DNA of 64,000 nt from Selaginella tamariscina (Eukaryota > Streptophyta > Lycopodiopsida > Selaginellales > Selaginellaceae), in NCBI GenBank assembly GCA_003024785.1, contig PUQB01000367.1:186001-250000 (forward strand). The letters run 5' to 3'. Position 1 is the first letter of the stretch; each line of letters opens with the position of its first letter. This document shows positions 59,824 to 64,000 of this stretch, in pieces. Both the position numbers and the translations under genes were made by a program. A model generated the notes under the pieces. The model was given only the letters and a program-made list of their open reading frames with translations. It was not told the DNA's origin and searched no databases.

Positions 59824-62800
59824 ATTGGTATCGGAGCAAGTTCTCTGCGGTCAGTAGGACTGCCTTAAGTCGTAGGGTGTTTCAATGTTTAGATAACTCT
59901 AAATTCTTGTTATACTCTATTGCTTTCGGTTGACATGTCTGTATTCTGCGCAGAGAGTTTGATCCTGTGAGTTGTCAAACTTCGGAGAACACTTGCTCAG
60001 TGAGTCGGCGTGAGATTCTAGGTATGTCCGAAAGTCTTATGCTAGTTTAAGCTGATGTGTGTGGGTGTACAACCTGTGCAGGGTGTTTCCAAGTTTCACA
60101 TTGGGAATATTCCAAGCATATTCTCCGAGTGTTGACACTAGGGTTCAATACGATGAGCAAGAGAAAGCAACCAGAGCCTGAGGCAGAGAGGGCTGTCGCA
60201 GAGGCTCAAAATGAGGAGATGGATGAGGCTGATCCAGGTCGACCCCCTAGGGTTAGACAACGACCTGGTTGGCGAGAAATAATGATGGATGCCCTAAACG
60301 AACTTCGAGGGGATGTTTGGGTTGAACGACCGAATCGATAATGTTGCCGTTCGGATTCCAACGAATACTGCAGTGCCAGATGTTCCGCAACCAGACACAC
60401 GGAAAAAGAAGAAGAAGCATGACTCAGAGTCAGGTTCCTCTGAATCAGATTCTTCGACGGAAGTAGTTGGTGGAGGTCCCAGTAAATTCAAACCGGTAAA
60501 GCCTTCGAATTTCATGGGTTCAAAGGATTACAAGGTTTTGGATGACTGGTTGTATGATATGGAAAGCTATTTCGAGGCTGCTTCCGTGAGAAAGACAGAA
60601 AAGGTTGCATGTGCCAAGCAGTTTCTTAAAGAAGAAGCTAAGACTTGGTGGCGAATTGTTGAAGGTGAACGTGGATACCGAAACAGCTGGAAGCACATGA
60701 AAAAGGAGATCAAAAAGCAGTATATGCCGGATGATCTCGGTTTGCGATTGCGTGCTGACCTGGCACTTTGTCAACAGGGAGTTCGGGGAAGTCCAATGGA
60801 CCACGTTTATCGATTCGAAAGTGTACGGCGATTGGTGCCAAATATGAGCGATGATGAAGCTCGAAGTTGCTTCATGGCTAGCTTGAATGAGAAACGCGAA
60901 GGAATCTTAAGGTACAAGCCACAAGCTATCGGGAATGTCAAGAGGCAGCTCAAAAGGTTGCTTATGGCATGTCGTTAGAAGACTTGTACAAAGGGGAGGA
61001 AGCAAAACCTAAACCAAGGAGGTTTCCTCCAAAGTCTGGGTTCAGAAGGTTTGATAGGCGACCAGATCAATCGCCATCAATTCGAAGTGCAAGTCCCTTT
61101 GTCGGCAGTTCCAAGTTTTCGGACACATCAAGACCCACCGGATTTCGGAAACCATTGGCGTTACCACCTCCTCAGCAGCCAAAGGATCGGCTCCAAAGTC
61201 TGCTCCCCCGCGTTCCGCAGGCGGGGTGTGAAATGTTATAATTGTAACAAGCCTGGTCATTTTGCTAAAGAGTGTCGGCACCCTCACAACAATCAGGACA
61301 TTTCAAGGCGATGGTAGAAGAGGAAGTTGCTGAACCAGAAACGCTTGAAGATCCGGAAGATGAGTCAGAAGAGGTAATGTTGTGCCAGACACAACCTGCC
61401 TTATTCGCTATTCAAGACAAAACTGACCCTTTGCTATATTTGACAGGAAGGATACGAGGGGACCGAGTCCGAATGATGATCGATACTGGAGCAACATACA
61501 ACTTCATATCGACTAGTCTAGCTCGTCGATTGAATTTGGATGTAATAAAGATGTGTGAAATAAAGATCAATTTTGGCAAAGGTTCTCAAAATACTAATAA
61601 TATAGCAAGGGCAGTTCCTGTCCAAATCAAAGATTGGAAGGCTAAGCTAGACTTAGTTGTCTTGAATATGACGGGGTTTGACTTTGTTTTGGGTATGGAA
61701 TGGTTCCATAAACATGTAATCGAAATGAGGGGTTGGAGATAATCGAATCACGCTTGCAGCAGATAAAGAAGACATTAGAAAGACACGCTCAAATGGAAAC
61801 GCTAACTGATAAGGATTGGAATCCTATGTTCCTTACCTTAACTCAGTTGCGTAAGGCAGTTAGACATCGGGAACGTGTGTTTCTTGCAATGGTTTTGGAT
61901 ACTGGTGAAGTCAAAATAGGAGATGGTCAAGAATCTGTTCCGAACCTATTTTGGAAGTCTTGAACATGTTTAAGGATGTGTTGCCAGAAGACTTGCCGCC
62001 GAGTTACCTCCACGTCGAGCTGTGGACCACAGATAGATTTTGCCAGGTTCGTCTCCACCGGCAAGAGCCCCATATCGGTTGAATCCTCAAGAGTTAGTAG
62101 AATTGAAGAGACAGCTGACAGAATTGATGGTCGAGGACACATTCGACCTAGTCGATCCTATGGTGCACCTATCTTGTTTGTAATGAAAAAGGATGGTACG
62201 ATGCGAATGTGTGTGGACTATCGAGCGCTGAACGCGATAACTATCAAAAATAAGTATCCTCTTCCACGAGTGGACGACTTATTTGATAGGCTATCAAAAG
62301 CAAAGTATTTTTCAAGAATAGACTTGAGATCGGGGTACCATCAGATTCGGGTAGCAGAGAATGACATTGAGAAGACCGCTTTTCGAACGCGTTATGGATC
62401 ATTTGAGTTTCTAGTCTTGCCATTCGGGTTGTGCAATGCTCCAGCAACTTTTTGCACAATGATGGATGATGTGTTTAGAGACTATCTAGACGAGTTCGTG
62501 GTGTATATTGATGACATTCTGATTTTCAGTTCGACAATTGAAGAACATGTGGAACACTTAGAAAAAGTGTTTCAGAGGTTGAGAGAGAACCAGTTGTATG
62601 CTAAAGAAAGCAAGTGCGCATTTGGTCAAACCAAGATAGATTTCTTGGGACACTTGATCTCAGGTGGGGAGGTTGCCATGGACCCAAAGAAAATTCAAGC
62701 TATTACGAGTGGATGACTTTAAAAGACGTGCATGAAGTTAGATCATTTCTTGGTCTGACAGGGTATTACCGAAGATTCATAAAGGGTTACTCGGAAATAG

Positions 62801-64000
62801 CGGCCCCATTGACAGATCTTACGAAAACATTCCATGGCATTGGACTCCAGAGTGCCAACGTGCGTTCGTCAAACTCAAAGAGGCTATCTCTTCTGAGCCA
62901 GTTTTGCAGTTGCCCATCTTTGAAGATCCCTTTGAAGTAGAATGTGACGCTTCCGACTTTGCAATTGGTGGTGTATTGCAACAGAAAGGACATCCAGTGT
63001 CCTTTTTCTCGAAGAAGTTAGATGCCGCGCAAACTCGATGGCCTACTCACGAAAAGGAGATGTATGCTATTGTTGCTTCCTTGGAGTATTGGCGTCATTA
63101 TCTTCCAAGTCATGGCACTGTGGTTTGGACAGATAGTGTAACTCTAAGGTATTTTGAAACGCAGCCGAAGCTATCGCCGAAGTATGCTAGATGGCAGCAG
63201 AAGTTGGCACGATTTCAGCCTGAAATCAACATAAGCGGGAAAGGACAATGTGGTAGCTGATGCACTCAGTAGAAAGGGTCATCTTCGATTATGTCAGCAC
63301 CCGTGTCAACTTTGGTGGATGAATTTGTGACGGCGTATCCTCAGGACAAGTTTGCTAAGGAGGCTTTGAGCCTGGTGGCAAAGAGGAAACAAGTTCATCA
63401 TTACGAAGAGATGGTAATATTCCAGCAGGAATAGAAAGTCGAATGGATGCACTCAAACAGGCCATTTTGCGGTACGAGATGGAGTTCTTTATTATAAAGA
63501 AAAGAGACTCTATGTTCCAGAAGGGACATGGAGGGAGAGGCTGTTAAGAGAGCATCACGACGTTCCTTTGGCAGGACATGGTGGAAGGCATAAGACGTTG
63601 GCTTTGTTGAACAGGGATTCTATTGGCCGGGTATGATAGATGATGTTGTCCATGCCCCACATGTCAACAAGTAAAGAGCCGATCGCAAAAACGAGCTGGG
63701 AAGTTGCAGTGTATACCGATTCCAGAGCGGCCATTTCAAAGTGTTACTTTGGACTTTATCATGGGATTGCCAAAATCTTGTGGTTTTAATGCTCATGGTG
63801 GTAGTCGATCGTTTTCAAAGGTTGCTCATTTCATTCCAACTGTAGAGACAGTGAATGCAATTCAAGCAGCAAAGTTGTTCTTCCACGAAGTCATAAGAGT
63901 GCGCGGACTACCGGAAACATGATCTCAGATCGGGATCCTCGTTTAGGGAAGTTTTGGGGAACATTGTTTAAGCAGTTTGGTACGATGCTCAAGTTCAGTA
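58865..64000 (+). mobile_element. Ty3/gypsy fossil C, running off the window
   Basis: A different family inserted in the LTR of element B. The 5' LTR is 58865-59823 and a tRNA-Met type primer site (TGGTATCGGAGC) is at 59826-59837. Gag lies at about 60150-60980, a CCHC knuckle (CYNCNKPGHFAKEC) near 61235-61275, protease (MIDTGATYNFIS) near 61480, reverse transcriptase ([30 protein letters not shown]) 62160-62560, RNase H (ECDASDFAIGGVLQQ) near 62940 and integrase core near 63710-63900. It is broken, with several breaks. It must be younger than B, since it interrupts B. Confidence 0.9.

Overview
The window is nuclear DNA of a land plant. It carries spliceosomal GT-AG introns and plant-specific genes: a VAL/HSI2-type B3 protein, an oleosin, a nuclear-encoded plastid ribosomal protein L4, a cohesin SCC3, an F-box/kelch protein of the At1g22040 type, and a CSI1-like ARM fragment next to a CCT domain. 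AT-rich spacers, many (TG)n/(TA)n/(CT)n tracts, chromodomain Ty3/gypsy elements and a DUF7869 gene lean towards a spore-bearing lineage (moss, liverwort, lycophyte or fern). That lineage call is an inference and is not proved by the sequence.

Layout. 1-1.5 kb: an inverted repeat with ~200-bp arms and a Rep-like (HUH endonuclease) element gene; the arm carries the tail of a second copy in opposite orientation. 1.7-5.45 kb: a tandem duplication of an unrecognised beta-propeller-like gene. 5.9-7.0 kb: a broken FCP1/SCP-type phosphatase. 7.35-20 kb: an unusual locus with two genes transcribed away from each other. One is a ParB-like protein with a methyltransferase-like tail (minus). The other is a large DUF7869 transposase-like protein (plus). 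Each gene has, just upstream, a dense array of the palindrome GGCGGGATTAATCCCGCC (about 20 copies per array); between the arrays lie microsatellites and AT-rich repeats. 20-23.7 kb: decayed non-coding repeat. 23.7-42.5 kb: a host-gene island with a PNRC-motif protein, F-box/kelch, oleosin, VAL-like B3, cohesin SCC3 (about 23 exons), a small unknown acidic protein and plastid RPL4. 42.5-45.7 kb: AT-rich DNA with a CSI1/CCT gene-fragment chimera. 45.7-64 kb: three Ty3/gypsy fossils (A plus, B minus, C plus, the last running off the end) and a lone inverted LTR piece.

How things fit. Oleosin and VAL-like B3 are head to head over a 374-bp spacer that holds an RY element and two G-boxes, the sites known to govern seed/spore oil genes. 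The 7-20 kb locus looks like one large mobile or selfish unit whose palindromic arrays could be binding sites for one of its own proteins; this is the best candidate for an undescribed system. Almost every conserved host gene here is interrupted by one or more single-base length changes, several in homopolymer runs. Uncorrected long-read indels are therefore as likely as true gene death, and this affects every pseudogene call below.
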